A stretch of 61,546 nucleotides of DNA from an uncultured Eubacteriales bacterium (GCA_902491535.1 CABUHS010000015.1:1-61546); one strand, 5' to 3'. Positions 48,806-59,015 are shown, counted from the stretch's first letter. Notes: generated by a model from the sequence alone, not told the origin. A program made the numbers and translations.

Positions 48806-51007
48806 ATGCCAAAAAATAAAAAGCCTGCAGTTGAATCTATCACCGCAGAGCCTGCCGAAATAAGAGATCAGCCGATAACCGACGCAGTCGAAAAAAACTT
48901 CATGCCTTATGCAATGAGTGTTATCGTATCCCGTGCAATTCCGGAAATCGACGGTTTTAAACCTGCTCACCGCAAACTTCTTTATACCATGTATAAAATG
49001 GGACTGCTGACAGGTCCTAAAACAAAAAGCGCAAACGTTGTCGGTCAGACAATGCGCCTCAATCCTCACGGTGACGGTGCAATTTATGAAACGCTTGTAC
49101 GTTTGACAAGAGGAAATGAAACGCTTTTGCATCCGTTTATTGATTCGAAGGGATCATTCGGCAAACATTATTCATCTGACATGGTATATGCGGCATCGCG
49201 TTATACCGAGTGTAAGCTTGATCCGTTCTGCGCTGAAATATTCGGAGGCATCGACAAGAATGCCGTTGACATGTGTGACAACTATGACGGAACAATGCTT
49301 GAGCCTGTTCTCTTCCCTACATCATTCCCGAATATTCTTCTCTCTCCTAATAAGGGAATCGCTGTAGCCATGTCCAGTTCGATCTGCTCTTTCAATCTTG
49401 CAGAACTGTGCGACGCGACAATACAGATGCTTCTTGCGCCGGAAACAACCGTAGATCAGCTTCTCGACATTCTTGTAGCACCCGATTTTCAGGGCGGAGC
49501 ATATATTATCTACAATCGCGAAACGATGAGGGAGATATACCGCACCGGACGCGGCAGCCTCAGACTGCGCGCACGTTGGCGTTATGACAAGTCGGCAAAT
49601 TGCATCGATATTCTCCAGATACCGTATTCAACTACGATAGAGCTTATAATGAAAAAGCTCACTGCCCTTATAAAAGAAGGTAAACTGAAAGAAATCACAG
49701 ACTTCCGTGATGAAATCGACGTAAACGGATTCCGGCTGACACTTGACCTGCGGCGCGGAACTGATCCGGACAAGCTTATGGCAAAGCTATTCAAATGTAC
49801 TCCGCTCGAGGACAGCTTCGACTGTAATTTCAATGTTCTTATCGACGGATCGCCGAGACTTCTTGGAGTGGGTGAAATACTCACCGAATGGATACGCTTC
49901 CGAATGAGCTGCGTGAGCCGCGAGCTGACATTTGAGCTTGATAAAATGCGAGCCAAGCTTCATCTGCTTATGGGACTCGGAAAAATTATACTTGACATTG
50001 ATAAGGCGATCAAGATAATTCGTGAAACAAAGAAAGACAGCGAGGTTATACCCAACCTCTGCGAAGGCTTTGATATCGATACCGATCAGGCAGAATTTAT
50101 AGCAGATATCAAACTGCGAAACCTTAACCGGGAGTATATTCTGAACAAACTGAAGGAAACAGATGATCTCAAAGCAGAGATTGCAAAAACAGAAGAGATC
50201 CTCAGCAGTGAGAGAAAGCTGAAATCGCATATTGCTAAACAGCTTAAATCTGTCAAAGCAAAATATGCAAAGCCGCGGTGTACACAGATAATCTATGAAG
50301 ATGAGTTGTTTGAACCGGAAGAAGATGTATCTCCTGACGATTCGGTTGTCAACCATATCATATATACACGTGAAGGATACTTTAAAAAGATCTCACAGCG
50401 CTCGCTGAAGGCAACCGATACACAAAAGCTCAAAGAGGGTGACGCTATAGTCCTTGAATACGACGCCGTCAACACCGATGAACTGCTCTTTTTCTCCGAC
50501 CGATCTCAGGTGTACAAAGCGCATGTCGGAGATTTCGATATATTGAAATCCGGAGAACTCGGCGACTATGTACCGTCAAAGCTCGGATTTGACGATGGAG
50601 AACGCTGCACAGCAATGTGCAGACTCGAAAAGGAAAACGACAGTCACCGTATTGTCCTTATATTCGAAAACGGATCGGCCGTCCGCGTTCCCGCTTCCGC
50701 TTACGTTACTAAAGCGAACAGACGCAAACTGACCGGGGCATATTCCGATCATTCACCGCTCATTGCGGCTTTCTACGAGACAGAGCCTGCCGAGCTTCTG
50801 ATAATATCGGAGTCAGGAAGAGGCTTAATAACAAGCAGCGAAAACATAGTCGAGAAATCGACACGTTCAAGCCGCGGTGCTATAATAATGACTCTTAAAA
50901 AGAATGATAGAATAACAGAAGTCAAAACCGATCTTTCAGATATACCGGATCCCAAAAAGCTCCGTAAAAACAAGCTTCCTTCATCAGGAACCTTAATAGT
51001 AAAATAG
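48806..51007 (+). CDS. Type II topoisomerase A subunit (ParC/GyrA-like), unpaired
   Basis: The DNA-cleaving subunit of a type II topoisomerase, 733 residues, shorter than canonical GyrA. The ATG at 48806 follows AAAAGGAG. The winged-helix domain has HGDGAIYETLVRLTRG, with Gly91 at the serine position linked to quinolone response, and the catalytic Tyr133 in AASRYTECKL. Coiled-coil and hinge regions fill 330-490; the C-terminal beta-pinwheel (about 510-733) has weak repeats. The partner B subunit gene is not adjacent, unlike parE-parC or gyrB-gyrA. A clostridial paralogue distinct from GyrA is likely. Confidence 0.9.
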   Translation: MPKNKKPAVESITAEPAEIRDQPITDAVEKNFMPYAMSVIVSRAIPEIDGFKPAHRKLLYTMYKMGLLTGPKTKSANVVGQTMRLNPHGDGAIYETLVRLTRGNETLLHPFIDSKGSFGKHYSSDMVYAASRYTECKLDPFCAEIFGGIDKNAVDMCDNYDGTMLEPVLFPTSFPNILLSPNKGIAVAMSSSICSFNLAELCDATIQMLLAPETTVDQLLDILVAPDFQGGAYIIYNRETMREIYRTGRGSLRLRARWRYDKSANCIDILQIPYSTTIELIMKKLTALIKEGKLKEITDFRDEIDVNGFRLTLDLRRGTDPDKLMAKLFKCTPLEDSFDCNFNVLIDGSPRLLGVGEILTEWIRFRMSCVSRELTFELDKMRAKLHLLMGLGKIILDIDKAIKIIRETKKDSEVIPNLCEGFDIDTDQAEFIADIKLRNLNREYILNKLKETDDLKAEIAKTEEILSSERKLKSHIAKQLKSVKAKYAKPRCTQIIYEDELFEPEEDVSPDDSVVNHIIYTREGYFKKISQRSLKATDTQKLKEGDAIVLEYDAVNTDELLFFSDRSQVYKAHVGDFDILKSGELGDYVPSKLGFDDGERCTAMCRLEKENDSHRIVLIFENGSAVRVPASAYVTKANRRKLTGAYSDHSPLIAAFYETEPAELLIISESGRGLITSSENIVEKSTRSSRGAIIMTLKKNDRITEVKTDLSDIPDPKKLRKNKLPSSGTLIVK

Positions 51008-51016
51008 ACTGAAAAT

Positions 51017-51106
51017 AAAACACCCTGCACACTGAAAATGCTGCTTTATCAGATACAGATGATCTGATATTCAGACATATTTCAGACAGCAAGGTGTTTT
51101 TCTTTT
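51017..51106. terminator. Long bidirectional terminator
   Basis: AAAACACC with TGC (51017-51028) pairs with GCAAGGTGTTTT (51089-51100); an inner ATCAGAT/ATCTGAT pair closes the loop. Poly-A and poly-T flanks on both sides suit the two convergent genes. Confidence 0.8.
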
Positions 51107-51126
51107 TATGACTGTATTTTAATTGT

Positions 51127-53943
51127 CTATCCTATAGGATATTCCTCAGGTGAAAACAAATATCTGACAAGATATGCCGCATCATTTTCACCGACTTCAC
51201 CGTCTCCGTCAAGATCCCCGCTTTGTGAAATAGGGTACTCGAACGGATCGTTCACATGTTTTTTCAAATATATTGCATCATCGCTGTCGACATTTCCGTC
51301 TCCGTTCATATCACCGGCAACAGACATATCATCTCCGTCCGGTATATCTGCATTCGTACCGGCAGCTCCGCATATCGTGCAGCTTCCGTTCGAAAAATTA
51401 TGTCCTGCAGGATCAAACGAAATTTCAGAAAGAACTGTTCTGCATTTTTCACAGACGATTCTGCTATATCCGCCTTCTGTGCAACTTGCCTCATGTTCTT
51501 CATATACCCATGAATGCGTACATACTGTTTTATTCCGGAGCGTAACAGACACAACGGTATCGTATGTTCCTGAAGCGCCGTGTTCATTTACTGAAGTCCC
51601 GTTGACATCGAGTGCGCCGAATGAAAGACGTATCTGCTGCCCTGCTTTGAGACTCTGGCTGTTCATCGGAATTTTAAGTTCAACGGCATATCCGCGGTTA
51701 GACGATTTAAGGCGCGTTGCATAAAACGCTTTATTACCGTTTATATTGTCGCTTACAGATGATGACAGACCCGTTCCCGCGTCCGAGCTTTGCATCACGT
51801 AAAGATATCCGTTTTTGTCTGTATGAACTGGATTTTCAGACGGATTCACCGTATTAGTCGCGTTCACACCGATCTTCGCCCACGTATTTCCGTCAGATCC
51901 GAAAACCCTGAATACTGCAAGATCGTTTTTGGATGGATCGTCAAGACTGTATATCTGTGCAAATCTGTCAGGATCATCTATATCTGCATAGATATAAAGA
52001 TAATTGCTGTCCCACAAAAAATATGCATTTCCGCTGAGCTTTCTGGAATTTACCGTTTCCGAAAAACTGAGTCTGTATGATGAATCATAGGCCGCGTCAC
52101 GCACTGCGTCGTCAGGGACAAGGTCAGATGGCGCTTTATTTATAACCGCCTGGCCGATCGTAACATAATTTGCACCTTCATCAGTGCTTGCCGAACCGAC
52201 TGCGCCGTATATTTCATGAAATTGATCGGTAGTTACATTTGCGCTGCTCGTAGTAATTTTAAGAGTGCATGAAGACGAAGCAGATGTAAAGTCTGAAGCA
52301 ATACCGTTTCCATCAAATGAAGCTCCGGCCGGAGCATCATTCAGATAAAGCGTAAAATTAAAGTTATTACCGTTACTGAAAAAGTTACTGTACAGAGTAT
52401 TAGCCGTATCTATCGGTATACAAACCTCAGATATATAACCGTTTGCTGTTCTTGTAACAGCTACATTCTTTTTATTCGGAGTTATATCGCCGTCCGCGCA
52501 CGAACGAAGCGTTGATACCGAACAGCTGTCTCCTGCCCAAAGTGCATAACCGAGCGCATCGGTTCCTACCCAGCCTCCATAGGCTAATTCATATGCTATT
52601 GTATCGCCCCAAAGCATATTTTGAGAATATCCTGATTTTTTTGCAAAAAAGTCAGCGCCGGGAGACATTATATCGTTGTCCTGAACTACCGAGCATATAT
52701 AAAGATTTTTTCCGTACCATGTTATATAAGACGTTACAGATGCATCTCCGCCTCCGCTCATAGTTACGATCGCCGAATCAAGATATTCCGCATCAGGCAG
52801 TCCGTCAAGAACCGGCTTATACTTTTTCACTGAATCGGAAATCGCGGTGAGTACCGGCTCTGACGCCGACGGCAAAAGAGGTATTGTTTCATTCTGTGTA
52901 TATCCGCATACAGTACAGCTTCTCGACCTGTTTCCCGTTTGAGTCTGGGTTGCAGGCTTTGTCACGGTCCAGCCGCTGTAGCTATGAGCGCTTTTTGCAG
53001 ATAATTCCCCGCACTCACATCTCATCTGATGTCCGTTTTCATCGAAAATCATGTGTGTAAAGTTATGGGTATGGGAGCTTTCCGCTTTTTTTGCAGCCCA
53101 GAGTTCTGTAAGCTTTGCACGGGTTGCAGGTCCGACTTTTCCGTCAACTTCAAGTCCGTTATTGCTCTGAAAACTTTTTACCGCAGTCTCAGATCCTGAT
53201 CCGAACACTCCGTCTATATCAAGACTGTATCCGAGATTCACCAAAACTGCCTGTACCCAAGCCACATCCGAGCCTCGCATCATAGGAGATGTTTTATACA
53301 AAGTGCGGACAGGTACCGAATAATCGTCGGGATTCGTGCTTGAATAATCGGTACTGCCGCCGGAAGTTCCTCCCGCCGTCAAATCTATGTATCCCATTAT
53401 CGGCAGCGAACCATATACCGCACGGTTCTTTATGTTGACGCACGAACTTGAGACTCCGCTCGTATTTCCCTCTATCGTTTTTACCGTGTTCGCCGAAACA
53501 AATCCGTCCTGATATATTATTCCGACATGCGTCGAATCATCAGAAGTGTTGCCTTTGCTTGAGAAAAATACGATATCGCCTTTTTTCGGAACATAACTCG
53601 AATTATATGCGTGCCATACACCGCCCCAATTCTGAAGCAATACAATAAGCTGATCGCAGCTTCCGTTTCTCGGAAAGTTCGGTATGCCGGCAAGTATTCC
53701 GCAGCCGCATACAAAATTTGCGCACCACGCTTCGGTAAAGCCGAGCTGTTCCTTTGTTTTCTGATACTGCGCATTTGCGACAGCAACAATATCGTCTCGG
53801 GGGTTTCCGGTAAGTGTGTAATTATTTGAAAAATTTCCGTCGCGATTCTGCGTTGCATTTATCGGAACAGTTGCATGCAACGTTCCGATTAGAATCGCAA
53901 ATGTAACCATAAATGAAAATATTCTTTTAACATTCCTTTTCAT
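51127..53943 (-). CDS. Secreted CHAP/peptidoglycan-binding/CBM9-like/dockerin protein
   Basis: A 938-residue surface protein. Signal peptide about 1-30; CHAP amidase/peptidase domain about 45-195 with Cys74 in EAWCANF and His139 in DDSTHVGIIY; PG_binding_1 domain about 213-285 (VFGSGSETAVKSFQ, DGKVGPATRAKL); a Cys-rich segment (CECGELSAKSAHSYSGW) near 300-355; two CBM9/DOMON-like beta modules (about 370-575 and 600-800); a second Cys-rich segment; and a C-terminal dockerin (872-938) with loops DMNGDGNVDSDD and DLDGDGEVGEND. It could bind and cleave peptidoglycan while docked to a scaffold. A perfect sigma-A promoter lies upstream. Confidence 0.88.
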   Translation of the reverse strand: MKRNVKRIFSFMVTFAILIGTLHATVPINATQNRDGNFSNNYTLTGNPRDDIVAVANAQYQKTKEQLGFTEAWCANFVCGCGILAGIPNFPRNGSCDQLIVLLQNWGGVWHAYNSSYVPKKGDIVFFSSKGNTSDDSTHVGIIYQDGFVSANTVKTIEGNTSGVSSSCVNIKNRAVYGSLPIMGYIDLTAGGTSGGSTDYSSTNPDDYSVPVRTLYKTSPMMRGSDVAWVQAVLVNLGYSLDIDGVFGSGSETAVKSFQSNNGLEVDGKVGPATRAKLTELWAAKKAESSHTHNFTHMIFDENGHQMRCECGELSAKSAHSYSGWTVTKPATQTQTGNRSRSCTVCGYTQNETIPLLPSASEPVLTAISDSVKKYKPVLDGLPDAEYLDSAIVTMSGGGDASVTSYITWYGKNLYICSVVQDNDIMSPGADFFAKKSGYSQNMLWGDTIAYELAYGGWVGTDALGYALWAGDSCSVSTLRSCADGDITPNKKNVAVTRTANGYISEVCIPIDTANTLYSNFFSNGNNFNFTLYLNDAPAGASFDGNGIASDFTSASSSCTLKITTSSANVTTDQFHEIYGAVGSASTDEGANYVTIGQAVINKAPSDLVPDDAVRDAAYDSSYRLSFSETVNSRKLSGNAYFLWDSNYLYIYADIDDPDRFAQIYSLDDPSKNDLAVFRVFGSDGNTWAKIGVNATNTVNPSENPVHTDKNGYLYVMQSSDAGTGLSSSVSDNINGNKAFYATRLKSSNRGYAVELKIPMNSQSLKAGQQIRLSFGALDVNGTSVNEHGASGTYDTVVSVTLRNKTVCTHSWVYEEHEASCTEGGYSRIVCEKCRTVLSEISFDPAGHNFSNGSCTICGAAGTNADIPDGDDMSVAGDMNGDGNVDSDDAIYLKKHVNDPFEYPISQSGDLDGDGEVGENDAAYLVRYLFSPEEYPIG

Positions 53944-54020
53944 ATCGGTATCCTCCGTACCTTTAAAGTGCCAATTTACTATGTGTTGATATTTCTCATG
54001 AGAATAATCCTTACAATCAA

Positions 54021-54049
54021 ATTATATCATGGTATAATAAGTGTGTCAA
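54021..54049 (-). promoter_or_regulatory. Perfect consensus sigma-A promoter of the CHAP-dockerin gene
   Basis: On the minus strand TTGACA (complement of 54044-54049) and TATAAT (complement of 54021-54026) are 17 bases apart. Strong constitutive expression is expected. The gene starts about 70 bases downstream of the start site. Confidence 0.85.
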
Positions 54050-54358
54050 CATTAAATATAATACAATTATCGACCATTTTCGAGATAATAGTCAGTAAAA
54101 AAAGATTTAATTCATTTTATCGACGCATTTTTTTAAGAAAAAAATAAAATATTAAATGAATATGTCGTATTATGTCGCAAAAAAATTGTCATAATAAAAT
54201 TCATCATAAAATATTTATATAAATTTAAATACATATCCGCTCGCTATGTAATATTTACACTCACAATAATAACATTATAATTTTTTAAGGCATCGTTTCT
54301 CAAGAATATTCAAAAAAAATTTCACTTTTTTACCGGCTGTCCCTTATTCCTTAACTCC
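54050..54358. other. AT-rich intergenic stretch between divergent promoters
   Basis: About 300 very AT-rich bases with runs of A and T. The short motif ATGTCG occurs twice around 54160-54178. No gene, hairpin or repeat of note was seen. Confidence 0.4.
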
Positions 54359-54387
54359 TTGACAAAACATCAAAAAAATGATATCAT
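54359..54387 (+). promoter_or_regulatory. Sigma-A promoter of mtaB
   Basis: TTGACA (54359-54364), 17 bases and TATCAT (54382-54387). The leader to the ATG at 54463 is about 70 bases. Confidence 0.8.
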
Positions 54388-54462
54388 TATTCAGTGAAAA
54401 GAACAAAAAACGTGCATTTTCAGCATTCTTCAGCTCACTGTATTTCCCGGAGGGTACCCGAT

Positions 54463-55878
54463 ATGTATAGCAAAAAGCACGCCGTAATTCTTACTCTCGG
54501 CTGTAAGGTAAATCAATATGAAAGCGAAGCATTTGCGGCAGCACTGCGCGAAAAAAACTTTGAGGTCAGCTTTTTCGATATCGGCACCGGAAATGAATCA
54601 GGCAAGCCATATGACGTATGTATTATCAACACCTGTTCTGTAACGGGTGAAGCAGACAGAAAATCAAGACAGATGGTAAGACGTCTTATCGGCGCAAATC
54701 CCGAAGCCGCCGTATATGTAACCGGATGTGCGGCGCAAGCATCTCCGGAAAAATTCGCAGAAATCCCCGGTGTCACCGCTGTCGTAGGAAATGCCCGCAA
54801 AAATGAAATATTAAAGCTCATAAATGAGCGTTTTTACTCTGAAAACAACATAAAAAGTTACAGATCCGATCCGTATGAAAAATCCGTGCCGATATGCTGT
54901 TGCAAGCTGGACGGTACACCGTTTGAGCCGATGTCTATATCGAGTTTCAGACGCGCACGCGCATATATCAAAATCGAAGACGGCTGCGAATCAAAATGTG
55001 CATACTGTATAATCCCCTCAGTCCGCGGAAAAATCAGATCAAAACCGCGGGCAGATATCATTTCAGAAGCAATAAAACTCACCGAAGGCGGATGCCCCGA
55101 GCTTGTTCTGACGGGAATCGAGACATCAGCATACCAATACGGCCTTGCAGAACTGATAAAGGAGCTTGAAACCGTACCGGAACTGCAAAGGATACGGCTC
55201 GGATCGCTCGATCCCTCCTTTATGCGCCGCGAGTTTGTCGACGCGTATGCTAAATGCAGCAAGGCGATGCCACACTTTCACCTGTCAATGCAGAGCGGCT
55301 GTGACAGCACGCTCGCGTCGATGCGCAGAAAATATAACACGCAAAGCATACATGAGAAGCTCGAATATATCCGTTCTGTGATACCGGATGTTCGTTTTTC
55401 AGCCGACGTAATATGCGGATTCCCCGGAGAAACCGACGAAGACTTTGCTCAGACATTAAATTTTTTTAAAGAAGAACGCTTTCTTCATCTACATATATTT
55501 CCGTATTCGGTACGTCCCGGAACAGAAGCCGCATCAATGCCGAACCATGTACCGCATCAAACTGCAAAAATGCGCTGTGCAGAGTTGAGCAACGCTCAAA
55601 AAGTCATCACAGCCGAACTGCTTTCTGAAACAATTTCGTCTGAAACTTCTGTCGAAGTACTTGCAGAAACTGCATCATATTCCGGCAGTTCGCTTGTGAT
55701 AACCGGACATACTCCGAATTTTACAGAAACAAGAATATATACAGATAACGCCATACTTCGAGATTTCGGTCTTAACTTCGATTCTGATACGGCATTGATA
55801 CGCGGAAAAATACTGAGAGCTATTCCGACCGATACGGACGGAGAATGTATCATCGCATCAATCCCCGCAAAACAATGA
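54463..55878 (+). CDS. mtaB: tRNA t6A37 methylthiotransferase MtaB
   Basis: Converts t6A37 to ms2t6A37 in tRNAs reading ANN codons. The ATG at 54463 follows CGGAGGG by 8 bases; the frame extends upstream into the leader. The 471-residue protein has the UPF0004 domain with three Cys (LGCKVNQYES, NTCSVTGEADRKSR, VTGCAAQ), the radical-SAM motif CESKCAYCIIP and a C-terminal TRAM-like region. KVNQYES is an MtaB rather than MiaB feature. A terminator-like hairpin follows. Confidence 0.93.
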   Translation: MYSKKHAVILTLGCKVNQYESEAFAAALREKNFEVSFFDIGTGNESGKPYDVCIINTCSVTGEADRKSRQMVRRLIGANPEAAVYVTGCAAQASPEKFAEIPGVTAVVGNARKNEILKLINERFYSENNIKSYRSDPYEKSVPICCCKLDGTPFEPMSISSFRRARAYIKIEDGCESKCAYCIIPSVRGKIRSKPRADIISEAIKLTEGGCPELVLTGIETSAYQYGLAELIKELETVPELQRIRLGSLDPSFMRREFVDAYAKCSKAMPHFHLSMQSGCDSTLASMRRKYNTQSIHEKLEYIRSVIPDVRFSADVICGFPGETDEDFAQTLNFFKEERFLHLHIFPYSVRPGTEAASMPNHVPHQTAKMRCAELSNAQKVITAELLSETISSETSVEVLAETASYSGSSLVITGHTPNFTETRIYTDNAILRDFGLNFDSDTALIRGKILRAIPTDTDGECIIASIPAKQ

Positions 55879-55940
55879 AATGTTAAAGAAAACGTCATAT
55901 CAGATTAACCCTTATATAGTAAAATATAAAGAATATAATC

Positions 55941-55971
55941 GCCGAAAAAAGCTGCATCGGCTTTATTTTTT
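55941..55971 (+). terminator. Terminator-like hairpin before the activase gene
   Basis: GCCGA (55941-55945) and TCGGC (55957-55961) with TTTATTTTTT following. The stem is short, so termination may be partial; the activase ribosome binding site begins only a few bases later. Confidence 0.5.
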
Positions 55972-56014
55972 CACGGAGGTACGCAGGGACATCTAAGCCT
56001 CTGCGGGTATTTTA

Positions 56015-58957
56015 ATGATAAGAATCGGACTTGATATAGGATCGACTACCGTAAAAGCTGCGGTTCTCGACGATAATGATAATGTAATATACGAAAACTA
56101 TCGCAGACACATGTCACGCATAACCGAAATGTCTGCTCAGATGCTGCGCGAAATCAGGGAAAAAATAGGAGAAGCAGAAGCAAAACTCTGCGTTACAGGT
56201 TCGGCGGCAATGGGTTTTGCCGAACAGTGCGGATTTCAGTTTGTGCAGGAGGTCTACGCGACAAGAATATCTGTAGACCGCGCACTTCCCGGTACTGATG
56301 TCGTGATAGAACTGGGCGGAGAAGACGCAAAAATACTGTTTCTCAGCGGCGGATCTCTCGAGGTGCGGATGAACGGTTCCTGCGCAGGCGGCACAGGTGC
56401 ATTTATCGACCAGATGGCTACGCTTCTCGGTATAACCCCGTCCGACCTGAACACACTCGCTGCAGAGCATCAGAAAATATATACCATTGCTTCGCGCTGC
56501 GGTGTTTTCGCCAAAAGCGATATACAGCCCCTCATAAATCAGGGCGCTCAAAAGCCCGATATCTGTGCGAGTATTCTCGGTGCAGTTGTCAATCAGACGG
56601 TTGCCGGACTCGCTCAGGGACGTGAGATAGGCGGAAATATCGTATACCTCGGCGGTCCTCTGACATTCATGGATCAGCTGCGGGCCGCATTCGATAAAAC
56701 CCTCGGAGTAAAAGGAACTCTTCCTGAGCATTCGCTTTATTACGTTGCGATCGGAGCCGCCTTGCTTGCAGATTCCGGAATAAAACTTGATGACGCGATA
56801 TCCCTCATGGAAAGCTTTGTTCCGCTCGGAGGCTACCGCAGCTGTTCACCGCTTTTCGATACACCCGAAGACTACGAGAAATTCAAGGAAAGACATGCCC
56901 GCGCCAGCGTAGATATAACAGGCGACACCGATTATACAGGAGACGCATATATAGGTATCGACGCCGGTTCGACGACGGTAAAAGCTGTCGCAACCGACAG
57001 TGACGGAAATATTCTGTGTTCAGAATATCTGCCTAACGGCGGTAATCCGGTTCCGTTTGTACAGAATTTTATTCTGAGCTTTATCCGAAGCTTCAAAAAT
57101 GCAAAAATACGTGCAAGCGCCGTTACCGGTTACGGCGAAGATATGATAAAAAGCGCTTTCAGACTTGATTACGGAATCGTCGAAACCGTTGCACACTTCA
57201 CAGCCGCACACAGATTTCAGCCCGATGTAAGCTTTATAATCGATATAGGCGGACAGGATATAAAATGCTTTAAGATACGAAACGGCGCAATTGACAACAT
57301 ATTTCTTAACGAAGCATGCTCGTCCGGCTGCGGATCGTTCCTGCAAACATTTGCGGGCGCTCTCGGATACAGTATTGAAGAATTTTCAAAGCTCGGACTC
57401 AGTGCAGACAATCCTGTCGACCTCGGCTCACGCTGCACGGTGTTCATGAATTCCTCTGTTAAGCAGGCACAGAAAGACGGAGCATCCGTCGGAAATATCT
57501 CGGCAGGACTTTCAGTGAGCGTCGTCAAAAACGCACTCTACAAAGTAATAAGAATCGCTTCTCCCGAAGAACTCGGAGAGCATATTGTCGTCCAGGGAGG
57601 CACTTTCCTCAATGACGCAGTACTTCGCGCATTCGAACGCGAAGTAGGGCATGAGGTAATCAGACCGTCGATCGCCGGAATCATGGGCGCTTACGGAGCC
57701 GCTCTCTACGCGCAGTCACGCGCACAGCGTGACGGTCTCACATCAAGTACGATTCTCTCAGAATCAGAGCTTGACAGTCTTGTACATAACGTAAAAATGA
57801 CGACCTGCAACGGTTGTCAGAATCATTGCAGCCTGACAATCAACACATTCAGTTCCGGATCGGACAAAATCGACGGAGAAAATACCCGAAGATTTATCGG
57901 CGGAAACCGCTGCGAAAAAATGGTTTCCGGAAAGAAGCAGCAAAAACATCTCAATATGTTCGAGATAAAAAACAAGCTTCTTGATTCATATAAGCCGGAG
58001 CCCGGCAGCCGCGGTAAAATAGGCATACCGATGGGACTTAACATGTATGAACTTTATCCGTTCTGGCATACGATGTTTACAAGGCTCGGATTTGAAGTTA
58101 TCAGATCATCGCATTCATCGCGCGAACTGTACCTGCTCGGTCAAAAAACAATTCCGTCAGATACCGCATGTTATCCTGCAAAGCTTATACACGGTCACGT
58201 GCAGGATCTTGTGGACAAAGGAATTGAAACAATCTTCTATCCGTGCATGTCATACAACGTTGATGAAGGCAAGGGCGATAACCATTACAACTGCCCTGTC
58301 GTTGCATACTATCCCGAGCTTATAAATGCAAATATGCGGTTCCCGGAAAAGGTAACATTTATAAACGATTATATCGGAATTCACCGCAAAAATGATTTTA
58401 TAAAGCATTTTTTCAAGATACTTGCAAAATACTTTGACGGTATAACCGTAAAAGAAGTCAAATCTGCCGCAAATGCCGCATACGCTGAATATGAGGCATA
58501 TATGGAGCGTATACGCGATGAAGGGGCAAAGATCCTGCGGCAGGCGTACGAAGCAGACATGCCTGTAATAGTTCTTGCGGGCAGACCGTATCATATCGAC
58601 AGCGAAGTAAATCACGGAATCGATACCCTGATATGCGACCTCGGCGCCGCAGTCGTCAGTGAGGACGCCGTAAGCGCGCTCGTACCGAAATTTGATGTCG
58701 GTGTACTGAATCAGTGGACATATCACAGCCGCATGTACTGTGCCGCTAAATATGTTACGGAAAACGCCGCCGCGCATCCCAAACTAAACCTTGTACAGCT
58801 CGTCTCATTCGGATGCGGAGTCGACGCGGTAACAACAGATGAAGTCCGCTCGATACTTGAAAGCGGCGGACGCATTTATACTCAGATCAAGATAGACGAA
58901 ATTACGAATCTCGGAGCAGTAAAGATACGTCTGCGCAGTCTTTTTGCGACGATCTGA
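56015..58957 (+). CDS. Acyl-CoA dehydratase activase, tandem BadF/BcrA ATPase domains plus DUF2229
   Basis: A 980-residue ATP-dependent electron-donor protein of the 2-hydroxyacyl-CoA dehydratase activase superfamily. Two ASKHA ATPase domains are present: GLDIGSTTVKAAVLDD at the N-terminus with its cluster Cys in MNGSCAGGTGAFIDQ (about 124), and GIDAGSTTVKAVATD (about 313) with NEACSSGCGSFLQTFA (about 431). From about 598 a Cys-rich linker (CNGCQNHCSLT) leads to a DUF2229/HgdB-like region. Relatives are often about 1400 residues; here the final third is the next gene. The best ribosome binding site (GGAGGT) is 34 bases before the ATG with a hairpin between. Confidence 0.9.
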   Translation: MIRIGLDIGSTTVKAAVLDDNDNVIYENYRRHMSRITEMSAQMLREIREKIGEAEAKLCVTGSAAMGFAEQCGFQFVQEVYATRISVDRALPGTDVVIELGGEDAKILFLSGGSLEVRMNGSCAGGTGAFIDQMATLLGITPSDLNTLAAEHQKIYTIASRCGVFAKSDIQPLINQGAQKPDICASILGAVVNQTVAGLAQGREIGGNIVYLGGPLTFMDQLRAAFDKTLGVKGTLPEHSLYYVAIGAALLADSGIKLDDAISLMESFVPLGGYRSCSPLFDTPEDYEKFKERHARASVDITGDTDYTGDAYIGIDAGSTTVKAVATDSDGNILCSEYLPNGGNPVPFVQNFILSFIRSFKNAKIRASAVTGYGEDMIKSAFRLDYGIVETVAHFTAAHRFQPDVSFIIDIGGQDIKCFKIRNGAIDNIFLNEACSSGCGSFLQTFAGALGYSIEEFSKLGLSADNPVDLGSRCTVFMNSSVKQAQKDGASVGNISAGLSVSVVKNALYKVIRIASPEELGEHIVVQGGTFLNDAVLRAFEREVGHEVIRPSIAGIMGAYGAALYAQSRAQRDGLTSSTILSESELDSLVHNVKMTTCNGCQNHCSLTINTFSSGSDKIDGENTRRFIGGNRCEKMVSGKKQQKHLNMFEIKNKLLDSYKPEPGSRGKIGIPMGLNMYELYPFWHTMFTRLGFEVIRSSHSSRELYLLGQKTIPSDTACYPAKLIHGHVQDLVDKGIETIFYPCMSYNVDEGKGDNHYNCPVVAYYPELINANMRFPEKVTFINDYIGIHRKNDFIKHFFKILAKYFDGITVKEVKSAANAAYAEYEAYMERIRDEGAKILRQAYEADMPVIVLAGRPYHIDSEVNHGIDTLICDLGAAVVSEDAVSALVPKFDVGVLNQWTYHSRMYCAAKYVTENAAAHPKLNLVQLVSFGCGVDAVTTDEVRSILESGGRIYTQIKIDEITNLGAVKIRLRSLFATI

Positions 58958-59015
58958 ATGACCGGTTATAAAATCACAGATAAATCTGTAAAATAAAAAG
59001 AAAGAGATCCTGTAT

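Noticed and set aside
56114..56731. 205-codon minus-strand frame opposite the activase
   Set aside because: It mirrors the ASKHA ATPase domain and lacks a ribosome binding site.
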